NCBI GenBank assembly: GCA_031257995.1
Contig: JAIRNN010000002.1
Coordinates: 1-11,709 of the forward strand
DNA: 11,709 bases
Origin: Spirochaetaceae bacterium
GTDB taxonomy: Bacteria; Spirochaetota; Spirochaetia; Treponematales; Breznakiellaceae
Direction of reading: 5' to 3'
This document shows positions 6,118-11,709 of the stretch, in pieces. Every line of letters starts with the position of its first letter. Positions within the stretch are counted from its first letter, which is position 1. Both the position numbers and the translations under genes were made by a program. The notes beneath the pieces are model-generated. The model was not told the origin of the DNA. It saw only the letters and a list, made by a program, of their open reading frames with translations, and searched no databases.

Positions 6118-6316
6118 CAGGGATCGGTCGGCCCCGTCGAACGGGATCGGTCGGCCCCGCCATACGGGATCGGCCCGTCCCGCTATACGGGATCGGGCGG
6201 CCCCGCCATACGGGGTAGGCCGGCCCCGTTATATGGGATCGGTCGGCCCCGTCGCACGGGATCGGCCGGCCCCGTCATACGGGATCGGCCGGCCCCGCCA
6301 TACGGGGTAGGCCGGC
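6095..6316 (+). repeat. 23-bp tandem repeat array with a small hairpin at each junction
   Basis: Units start at 6118, 6141, 6164, 6187, 6210, 6233, 6256, 6279 and 6302 (the last partial). A diverged unit at 6095-6117 contains the stop codon of the upstream gene. A typical unit is ACGGGATCGGCCGGCCCCG plus four variable bases. Across most junctions CCCGT, a 3-base loop and ACGGG can form a 5-bp stem; in some copies the loop-closing pair is lost. GGCCGGCC in several units is itself palindromic. There are no spacers, so this is not a CRISPR array. The period is not a multiple of three, so it is unlikely to encode protein. Confidence 0.9.
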
Positions 6317-6339
6317 ATAGACATCGGGTACTACAGTCT

Positions 6340-6365
6340 GGCCTTTACGGTTAATTAAAAAGGCC
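6340..6365 (+). other. Small hairpin upstream of the DUF5107 gene
   Basis: GGCCTTT (6340-6346) and AAAGGCC (6359-6365) form a 7-bp stem around a 12-base AT-rich loop. No U-run follows on either strand in the right place, so a terminator is unlikely. The rest of 6317-6419 shows no clear promoter. Confidence 0.3.
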
Positions 6366-6419
6366 GGCAGATTGCGCCCCATAGTTATCATAGTAATCGG
6401 TAGACCCTCTTCGTCTGCC

Positions 6420-6447
6420 ATGGAGGTTATTGAAATGGAGGTTATTG
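6420..6447 (+). promoter_or_regulatory. Duplicated ribosome binding region
   Basis: ATGGAGGTTATTG occurs exactly at 6420-6432 and again at 6435-6447, a 15-base period. The second GGAGGT (6437-6442) is spaced eight bases from ATG 6451 and is the likely true site. The first one lies only two bases before TTG 6430, too close to serve it. Confidence 0.6.
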
Positions 6448-6450
6448 CAT

Positions 6451-8580
6451 ATGACAAGTGAAGCACGAGCGAGATTGCGCAAAAGCGTGTTACGGCTGCG
6501 GGGATCGCCGGTAGACGGCGCGAATCCCCAGCCGTTTTTTCGGGATACCGTCCCCGATCTCCCCGTTGCCCAAGGAGACGGCTTTCCCGAACGCGCCCGC
6601 GCTTCCTTTGGGAGGGAAACCGCCTTCCGCATCCTTCCTTATACACGGCAGGATCGCTACAGCCGTGTTTTGCAAGATATGGCGTTGCCCTCCATTGTTA
6701 TGGAGAATGACGCTTTGCGGGCCGAATTTGTGCCGGCGCTGGGCGGGCGGCTCATGTCCCTCTTTGACAAAAAGGAGGGGCGGGACATTCTGTATCGCAA
6801 CCCTGTTTTGAGGCCCGCCAACCTTGCCATTCGGGACGCCTGGTTTTCCGGGGGTATCGAGTGGAACATAGGCCGCCTGGGTCATTCGGTACACACCTGC
6901 TCGCCGGTCTTTGCCGGAACCTTCGTGGATCGGAAGGCGGGAGAGGAGACGGTGCTGCGCCTCTGGGAATTTGAACGTCAGACCCGGCTTTTCTGGCGGC
7001 TGGAATGTGTCTTGCCCGATGATTCTGACGCGCTCTATGTATATGTCAGGATAGAAAACCCGGATAGAGAAAAGAAGCCCCTCTACTGGTGGACCAATGC
7101 GGCGCTGCCTCAAACAATGGGGATGTCTCCGGGCAATTTTCCCGGGGCGCGTGTTTTGAGCGCCACAGACGAGGCGCTATACATCGTTCCCGGCACGGGC
7201 CCGGTCAAGACGATGGACGGCGGGCGGCTGCCAAAGCTCCCCGTTTTGCCGGGGGTGGATGCGAGTTACCCCATGGTCTCGGATTATGCCAACGAGTACT
7301 TTTTTCAGAACAGGGGGCCGTTTCCGTGGGAAAGTGTGGTGTACGAAGATGGTTACGCCTATGCGGAAGCCTCCACCGCGCCCCTTCTTTACCGGAAGAT
7401 GTTCTGCTGGGGGACAGGCCGGGGCGGGCGGCGCTGGCAGGAGTTTCTGTCCTTGCCCGGAGAACAGTACTTGGAAGTCCAGGCGGGCCTTGCGCCGACC
7501 CAGCTCCACACGGCGGACATTGACGGCGGGGCTGTCGTGGACTGGATGCAGGCGTTCACCGCGTTGCGCGTGGACCCGAAACAGGCCCACCGCGGGGATT
7601 ACCGCGCCGCGTCCGGTTATGTTGAAGGCATTGTGAAAGAGGCCATCCCTCCCGCTTCTCTGGAGGATGCCCTGCAAACGGCCCGGCTGCGTTCCGGCGT
7701 AAACGCGGCTATTCTTTCTTTGGGGAGTGGTTGGGGCGCGTTGGAACGGCAGCGGGTCGAAAGGGGCCCGTCCCCGGCGGACGGGGGCTTTCGGGACGGC
7801 ATTCCCGACGGGCTTTCTTTTCCTGACGCATCTATCGGTGAGGAAGAGCGCCCCTGGGCAATGCTCCTCAGTACCGGATGTCTTCCCCCGCGTCCGGTTG
7901 AGGCCGGGCCCGGCAGCTTTGTAACGGACGCAATGTGGGAACCGTTGCTTCTGCAAAGCCGGGCAAACGCCGATACGGAACGGCATGACTGGCTTACTCC
8001 TTACCATTTGGGGGTCATTGCCTTTGAGCGCGGGGAAACCGAAAGGGCCGAAGGGTACTGGAACGCATCCATTGCCGCCCAGGAAAACGCCTGGTCTTAC
8101 CGGAATCTTGCGGTTGCCGCGTTACGGCGGGCCGCGTCGGGGGACGGGATCGAAGCTGTGTCATGGTATAAAAAGGCGTTTGACCGGAAAGAGGGGAGAC
8201 TGGATCCCTCGTTTGCGGAAGAGTATATCCCCTTCTTGATCGAACAAGGCAGGGTAGAAGAGGCTGCGGCTGCATTGGCGGCCTACGGTTTGGGGGACGC
8301 GGATTTACAGGGCCCCCTCCTTGATGCCGCCGCCCGTATCGCCTTTGCCCAAAAGGACGACATCCGGCTTGACAAGATCTTCTCGCGGGAACCTGCCCTT
8401 ATTCGGGAAGGCAACACCACCCTGGTTGACCTGTGGACGGCGCGGGAAATCAGGCGGCTCACCGACCGGGGTGTGGACCCGGCCGCCGCCGAAGCGCGGG
8501 TACGGAAAGCCCTCGCCTCCGGCAAACTGGTTCCCCCACGGGAAATCGACTTCCGTATGTACACGAGGCCCGCGCATTGA
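6451..8580 (+). CDS. DUF5107 domain protein with C-terminal TPR-like repeats
   Basis: The 709-residue protein starts at ATG 6451, eight bases after GGAGGT. No signal peptide is visible, so it is probably cytoplasmic. Residues about 60-370 resemble the DUF5107 beta-sandwich module, related in shape to aldose-epimerase and glycosidase accessory folds. Landmarks are ENDALRAEFVPALGGRLMSL (about 85-104), FSGGIEWNIGRLGHS (about 132-146), YWWTNAALP, and the later EDGYAYAE and VDWMQAF segments. Residues about 510-620 look like TPR helices (YHLGVIAFERGETERAEGYW, then WSYRNLAVAALRR). Related proteins often sit beside sugar ABC transporters, as here, which suggests a role in carbohydrate metabolism. The catalytic activity of the family is not established to my knowledge. 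Confidence 0.75.
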   Translation: MTSEARARLRKSVLRLRGSPVDGANPQPFFRDTVPDLPVAQGDGFPERARASFGRETAFRILPYTRQDRYSRVLQDMALPSIVMENDALRAEFVPALGGRLMSLFDKKEGRDILYRNPVLRPANLAIRDAWFSGGIEWNIGRLGHSVHTCSPVFAGTFVDRKAGEETVLRLWEFERQTRLFWRLECVLPDDSDALYVYVRIENPDREKKPLYWWTNAALPQTMGMSPGNFPGARVLSATDEALYIVPGTGPVKTMDGGRLPKLPVLPGVDASYPMVSDYANEYFFQNRGPFPWESVVYEDGYAYAEASTAPLLYRKMFCWGTGRGGRRWQEFLSLPGEQYLEVQAGLAPTQLHTADIDGGAVVDWMQAFTALRVDPKQAHRGDYRAASGYVEGIVKEAIPPASLEDALQTARLRSGVNAAILSLGSGWGALERQRVERGPSPADGGFRDGIPDGLSFPDASIGEEERPWAMLLSTGCLPPRPVEAGPGSFVTDAMWEPLLLQSRANADTERHDWLTPYHLGVIAFERGETERAEGYWNASIAAQENAWSYRNLAVAALRRAASGDGIEAVSWYKKAFDRKEGRLDPSFAEEYIPFLIEQGRVEEAAAALAAYGLGDADLQGPLLDAAARIAFAQKDDIRLDKIFSREPALIREGNTTLVDLWTAREIRRLTDRGVDPAAAEARVRKALASGKLVPPREIDFRMYTRPAH

Positions 8581-8583
8581 CGC

Positions 8584-8620
8584 GAATGAAGAGGAGGTCC
8601 ACTTATCACAGGCTTCATTC
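8584..8620 (+). terminator. Weak stem-loop after the DUF5107 gene
   Basis: GAATGAAG (8584-8591) and CTTCATTC (8613-8620) form a perfect 8-bp stem with a 21-base loop, just after the stop codon. The trailing CATTTAACC has only a short U-run and the stem is AT-rich, so terminator function is doubtful. Confidence 0.25.
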
Positions 8621-8633
8621 CATTTAACCGCAG

Positions 8634-9134
8634 ATGAAACGAACACAGGAGAAAGTTAAAGCAAAACGTCTGGTACAAAGTAGAGGTCAATATCCGCAGG
8701 CCGCTCTTCCGGTTGCCGTAGGCGGAGACGCTCTTCTTCCGCATGTTCCGCGAGGCAAAAAAGCGCTTCGGCTTCGAGATGCGCGGGCTCAGGCTTGAGG
8801 GGGGTGTGGCTCACGTTTTACATCAAGCCCGAAGACGGCTTTAAGCTGCCGCTGATAATGCAGTTGCTTAAACAAACGTTTTCCTTACGGTTCAACATAA
8901 TCGTGGGGCGGAAGGGACACGTTTGGGGCGAGCGGTATGAGTCGGAGATCTTGGACGGAGAGCCGCCTGAGTGGGCGGAAGAGGCAAACTGGGCGGCGAA
9001 GTCGGCCAACACGTTGATACCGGGGGGCGATGGCCTACATCTTGAGTTGGGTCAGCATTAGGTCGCCCCGGATGACGATAACAACCCGTTTTTCGGCCCA
9101 AAACGCCGCCAAACCCGCATCTCCGAACGGCTAA
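8634..9134 (+). pseudogene. RAYT-like transposase family pseudogene
   Basis: A protein of about 165 residues can be rebuilt across several lesions. ATG 8634 gives MKRTQEKVKA. The frame must then shift before NVWYKVEVNIRRPLFRLP, which starts at 8665. An in-frame TAG (8718-8720) follows where Trp would fit, and then AETLFFRMFREAKKRFGFEM. A shift in a G-run near 8800 restores WLTFYIKPEDGFKLP, KQTFSLRFN and GHVWGERYESEILDGEPPEW. A last shift in the G-run near 9022 gives MAYILSWVSIRSPRMT and ends at TAA 9132-9134. The order fits Y1/RAYT-type proteins, including a W-G-x-R-Y segment, but I see no clear HUH (His-x-His) motif. It shares the NVWY start with the fragment at 1-58. Four lesions make it non-functional. 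Confidence 0.65.
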
Positions 9135-9448
9135 CCACCCCGGATCACGATCCAAAGGGGGTTCCAGACAGCCTCAATCACGTGGGCCAAAAATGGCCGC
9201 AAGAGCGGTCCCCACTCCCGCATAATGAAACCGTGGTTAAGGCCGGGGGCTTCCCCCTTCGGGGGAATGGATAATGGACAATTGAAAATGGATAATAGCG
9301 GGGTTTTAGGGTCGGAGACCGGGACTGCATCCTTTGGAGAGGGGGCAGCGTAAGACCCTACGCCGTGCTTGCAGAGCAAGCATTTGCGGGCGGCGGTCTG
9401 GAGCGAGGAGTCGGCAACTGCGTTGCCGCGACTTCCCCCTCCCAAAAT
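9135..9448. repeat. Non-coding repeat region with second-family copy 2 (inverted)
   Basis: No gene is supported here. TTCCCCC-TTC-GGGGGAA makes a 7-bp hairpin at 9251-9267, with an extra GGGGG before it (9245-9249) that could compete for pairing. From 9374 to 9437 the minus strand carries copy 2 of the second repeat family. That includes the perfect CGGCAAC-TGC-GTTGCCG stem (9412-9428), CGCTCCAGAC on the minus strand (9396-9405, shared with copy 1) and CAAATGCTTGCTC (9374-9386, shared with copy 3). TGCTTGC-AGA-GCAAGCA (about 9366-9382) is another perfect 7-bp hairpin. Confidence 0.6.
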
Positions 9449-9601
9449 ACACCAATGTTATTTTCAGACCTAAAGGAGCGCAGATTTATTCAATCGAGAA
9501 TAAATCAGCGCTGCTTTAACGTGGTATTTGCGCAGTGAAACGGGCAAATACATAGGGAAACACGGATTGGTGTCACATTAATCAGCGTTTCCCTAAAGCA
9601 G
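9449..9601. other. Dense cluster of hairpins; possible structured RNA or DNA element
   Basis: Three successive stems lie here. The first is 9477-9512 (AGCGC, A-A mismatch, GATTTATTC, a 6-base loop and the complement). The second is 9524-9551 (GTATTTGC / GCAAATAC). The third is 9554-9594 (AGGGAAAC / GTTTCCCT). Longer-range 8-base complements also exist: ACACCAAT (9449-9456) with ATTGGTGT (9566-9573), and CTGCTTTA (9511-9518) with TAAAGCAG (9594-9601). The two long pairs cross each other. No U-run follows any stem and no open frame explains the block. Confidence 0.5.
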
Positions 9602-9669
9602 TATAGATGATACGGTGTCTTGGAGCGGGCGCTGTTTAGTTGACGGAATTCATTATCCACGTTCCATTT

Positions 9670-10935
9670 TCAATTCCCCGCAGGGGCTTCCCTGTCTTCC
9701 TTCCGGTAAAAGACCAGTGTTACGAGGATGCCTGAGCCGAGGAGGGCGATGTTGAGGGTGAAGGGGAGGATGCGGGAGATGCCGGAGAGGATGCCGCCGA
9801 TCCAGCCGAAAGGGGCGGTTGCCAGCATGATGATCATGTGCTGAATGGCCATGACACGGGCGCGTTCGGCTTTGTTGACGTAGAGGGCGACGACCGACTC
9901 GGCGAGCATCATGAGGCTGCCGTTGCCGAAGCCGTCAAAGAGGAGGGACACGCAGAGCACGGCGTAGGTGGCGAGGCCGAGGCCGCCCGGCGTTGCGATG
10001 AGGAGGGCCTGTCCGGCGATGTAGGCCGTGAACCCGATTACCAGGGGCCGTTTCAGGCGGACCGCGCCGGTGATGTGCGGTATGACGGTGAACAGAAAGA
10101 TGATCGCCAGTATCGAGCGGAACATGGGGAATAGCGGGAGCAGCGCATCGGGGACGAGAAGCCGTTTGCTGGCGATGACTTGCCAGAAGGTAATGTTTAC
10201 CATGTTGACCGCGCCGACGAGGGCCGCGATGACGAGCGAAAAGCGGGTGCCGCGCGACCGCCCGATGATCCGCAATACGCCGCCGTAGCCGGAAAGGAGG
10301 GCCGCGATCCTTTTGCCTTTCGTCTCCCGTTTGCGGACGATGCCGGCGCCCGTTTCCCGCGAGAACGTGTAGAGCAACGCGATTTTCACCGTCATCACGA
10401 CAAAGGCGTTGGCGTAGAGGATACGCACGGCGGGTACCAGCGAGAGGCGCGATACGAGGATGGACGCGATGGGCGCAAAGAGGGCGGAGAGCTGTCCGCA
10501 GATGATGACCAGCGAATAGATCTTCGTGATCTCCGCTTTTTCCGCATCCTCGACGAGGAGGCAGTCCCACGAGTTTTGCGTGATCTTCATCATGCCGTTG
10601 ACCAGCGCCGCGCCCAGAAAGAACCAAAAGTCCCGCGCCAGAAACCAGATGACGCAGGGGACGCACCACGCGAAAAAATCGAACACCGCCGTCGTGAGCC
10701 GCCGCCCCAGTTTGTCCGTGATCACGCCCCCCAGCAGCCCGAAAACCACCTGCGAAAGCATATACACCGTCGTCACAAACCCGATGTCCGCGTCGTGCAG
10801 CCCCAGCGCGAGCATATACACCGAAGCGTAGGGCAGACAGAGGTTCATCGAAAGCCCCCACAACGGCTCGGTAAACACACAGGCGCGCGGATTACCGCGA
10901 AGCCCGCGCAACGTCTCAATCAGAGGATTCTTCAT
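9670..10935 (-). CDS. Major facilitator superfamily transporter
   Basis: The 421-residue protein has about twelve hydrophobic segments. The MFS motif A loop is clear between helices 2 and 3: GGVITDKLGRR at about residues 69-79, with the conserved Asp and the Gly-Arg-Arg. A second cytoplasmic loop after helix 6 is basic (RKRETKGKR), as usual between the two halves. ATG 10935 is preferred; an AAGG lies about ten bases upstream, and GTG 10941 is a possible alternative. The substrate cannot be inferred. The last codons (EAPAGN) and the stop lie in sequence that matches the CCCCGCAGGGGCTT start of the palindromic repeat, so the extreme C-terminus appears repeat-derived. The gene stands alone on the minus strand. 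Confidence 0.85.
   Translation of the reverse strand: MKNPLIETLRGLRGNPRACVFTEPLWGLSMNLCLPYASVYMLALGLHDADIGFVTTVYMLSQVVFGLLGGVITDKLGRRLTTAVFDFFAWCVPCVIWFLARDFWFFLGAALVNGMMKITQNSWDCLLVEDAEKAEITKIYSLVIICGQLSALFAPIASILVSRLSLVPAVRILYANAFVVMTVKIALLYTFSRETGAGIVRKRETKGKRIAALLSGYGGVLRIIGRSRGTRFSLVIAALVGAVNMVNITFWQVIASKRLLVPDALLPLFPMFRSILAIIFLFTVIPHITGAVRLKRPLVIGFTAYIAGQALLIATPGGLGLATYAVLCVSLLFDGFGNGSLMMLAESVVALYVNKAERARVMAIQHMIIMLATAPFGWIGGILSGISRILPFTLNIALLGSGILVTLVFYRKEDREAPAGN
9677..9694. repeat. Palindromic repeat end fragment inside the MFS gene 3' end
   Basis: CCCCGCAGGGGCTTCCCT matches the first 18 bases of the 4438-type repeat apart from one missing T. It encodes the last few residues of the MFS protein on the minus strand. 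The match is short, so chance cannot be excluded. Confidence 0.4.
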
Positions 10936-10968
10936 TTTCACGCTGCCTTGCTTATTTCTCCCGTTTTG

Positions 10969-11130
10969 TGGGGGAAGTCGAGGCAACGATGTTGCCGTAG
11001 CAATTTGCCGATTCCCCTGCCTCCTGTCCGCTCTCCGGTCGATGTGTTCACGCCAAAAGGCGCGCTCACAAATGCTTGCTCCGCTCTTCCCGCCCTCCGT
11101 TTATCCGGCGCCCCCCTCAGCGGGTGGCTC
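10969..11130 (+). repeat. Second repeat family, copy 3
   Basis: It carries GGGGGAAGTCG followed by a GGCAAC-GAT-GTTGCC stem (10982-10996), CAAATGCTTGCTC (11069-11081, shared with copy 2) and CCCCCCTCAGCGGG (11111-11124, shared with copy 1). It lies just upstream of the MFS start codon. The reading frames through it are not supported as genes. Confidence 0.65.
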
Positions 11131-11399
11131 GCCCCCCGTAACACCTCCCCGGCTTTCATCACGGCATTAATCACAGCCTTTCACAGGGAACCACAGATGA
11201 ACACGATAAGCACGGATGAAGCGGATTGGGCGATGAAAAATCAGCGTACATCGTTCCGGCTGTTTGCGACGTTTTGCCAAATGCGAATAAGGGCTTTGCG
11301 CAGCATCGTTCCGCAGGAACGCGACCAGGGCTGGCAAAATGTGCCGGAACAACGGCGTGGGAATGAACGCCCGCGAAGTTGGCGCGTAGCGAGGCCAAA
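11131..11399. other. Non-coding gap with nested inverted repeats
   Basis: No gene is supported. The start holds an ACCACAGATGAACAC-type dispersed sequence (about 11187-11215), similar to 8625-8648. Nested complements follow: GTTCCGGC (11253-11260) with GCCGGAAC (11343-11350), TTTTGCCA (11272-11279) with TGGCAAAA (11332-11339), and the central hairpin CGTTCC-GCA-GGAACG (11307-11321). Together they outline an imperfect hairpin of about 100 bases. Confidence 0.5.
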
Positions 11400-11456
11400 G
11401 CAAAACCGTAGTCCGAGCCGCCAATTGGCGGCGAAGCGTAAACGGCCCTGTTATGC
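11400..11456. repeat. Possible integron attC-like recombination site
   Basis: The ends are GCAAAAC (11400-11406) and GTTATGC (11450-11456), which pair at six of seven positions. They enclose a perfect 16-base palindrome, GCCGCCAATTGGCGGC (11417-11432). The total of 57 bases, short core-like ends and an inner stem recall attC sites. Against consensus (GTTRRRY / RYYYAAC) one end matches 6 of 7 and the other 5 of 7. The stop codon of the membrane protease gene overlaps the right end, as is common for gene cassettes. No integrase is visible, so this is tentative. Confidence 0.3.
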
Positions 11457-11709
11457 GACATTTTTTTGCCTTAAATAATATTTTCGATTTATTATTACTA
11501 TTGTAATCGCTATTACCAATGTAGTAACTGCTCCCAATAACATTATTTTTGTTTCTGTAAAACGTGTCCCAAAAAATATCTGGAACCCTATGTTAGATGA
11601 GGCATGAAGCGCCGTTGATATGATTATATTGTTGCTTGTATCTTTTAATATCAGAGCCATTACTATTGAAAAAGAAACGAGCCTCAATACCGTTATTGAC
11701 ATGAATAGT
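11451..11709 (-). CDS. CPBP-type intramembrane metalloprotease, C-terminal fragment
   Basis: The minus-strand frame ends at TAA 11453-11451 and stays open to the right edge, so only about 85 C-terminal residues are visible; the Met at 11702 need not be the start. Three hydrophobic segments are seen. The middle one contains LHASSN, fitting the last conserved HxxxN motif of CPBP (CAAX protease and bacteriocin-processing) membrane proteins. The upstream EExxxR and FxxxH motifs would lie outside the window. The DNA is distinctly AT-rich compared with everything to its left, which suggests recent acquisition. Other polytopic membrane proteins with a chance HxxxN are possible. Confidence 0.5.
   Translation of the reverse strand, partial: LFMSITVLRLVSFSIVMALILKDTSNNIIISTALHASSNIGFQIFFGTRFTETKIMLLGAVTTLVIAITIVIINRKYYLRQKNVA

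Noticed and set aside
6092..6310. 72-codon frame through the 23-bp array
   Set aside because: The unit length is not divisible by three, so it is read in all three frames, and the product is low-complexity Arg/Pro/Gly.
6095..6316. CRISPR array
   Set aside because: Units are contiguous with no spacers of constant length and no cas genes are near.
6275..6421. Minus-strand 48-residue frame beginning MADEEGLPITMITMG
   Set aside because: The protein looks plausible at first, but there is no ribosome binding site on that strand and the end is encoded by the 23-bp array. It may be a decayed fragment.
9131..9445. 104-codon minus-strand frame
   Set aside because: It crosses the hairpins and a repeat-family copy and has no ribosome binding site or recognisable domain.
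10938..11174. 78-codon minus-strand frame upstream of the MFS gene
   Set aside because: It is made of repeat copy 3 and flanking sequence and has no family resemblance.
10180..11478. 432-codon open frame on the plus strand
   Set aside because: It lies mostly antisense to the MFS gene, is rich in Arg, Asp and His as GC-rich shadows are, has no ribosome binding site, and then runs through repeats.

Overview
The window is GC-rich bacterial DNA, except for an AT-rich right end. It reads like a spirochaete of the Treponema / termite-gut treponeme type. The main reasons are a carbohydrate ABC transporter with a lipoprotein binding protein and no local ATPase, an HU-like/DUF4469 protein, a DUF5107-TPR protein, and remnants of a RAYT-like (REP-associated transposase) family that I associate with treponemes. 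The assignment is from recall and protein style, with no database search; genus-level confidence is moderate.

Layout, left to right. At 1-58 (minus) is the N-terminus of a RAYT-like protein running off the edge. A near-consensus promoter (272-300) drives a small unknown lipoprotein (371-844). A dyad (1140-1157) precedes a carbohydrate uptake operon: a lipoprotein solute-binding protein (1182-2423), then two MalF/MalG-type permeases (2677-3588, 3598-4437). A strong hairpin and a decayed repeat separate the binding protein from the permeases. From 4438 to 5241 the DNA is a nest of palindromic repeats of about 140-170 bp in both orientations, interrupted at 4653-4859 by a second repeat family. 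An HU-like/DUF4469 gene (5305-6117) with its own promoter ends inside an array of 23-bp hairpin-forming tandem repeats (6095-6316). A large DUF5107-TPR protein (6451-8580) follows, then a RAYT-like pseudogene (8634-9134). The stretch 9135-9669 is non-coding and highly structured. An MFS transporter lies on the minus strand (9670-10935). Another repeat-rich gap (10936-11450) leads to the C-terminus of a CPBP-type membrane protease on the minus strand (11451-11709), in markedly AT-rich DNA.

How the genes may work together. The binding protein and two permeases form one sugar importer that must borrow an ATPase of the MsmX/UgpC type encoded elsewhere. The DUF5107 protein has a carbohydrate-active-enzyme look and could act on the imported sugar, but that is inference. 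The most distinctive property of the window is repeat ecology. At least two dispersed palindromic repeat families and one 23-bp array sit at gene 3' ends, in some cases supplying the stop codon, alongside two members of a RAYT-like family. That combination suggests a REP/RAYT-like system, but no intact transposase is visible here, so the link is a hypothesis.
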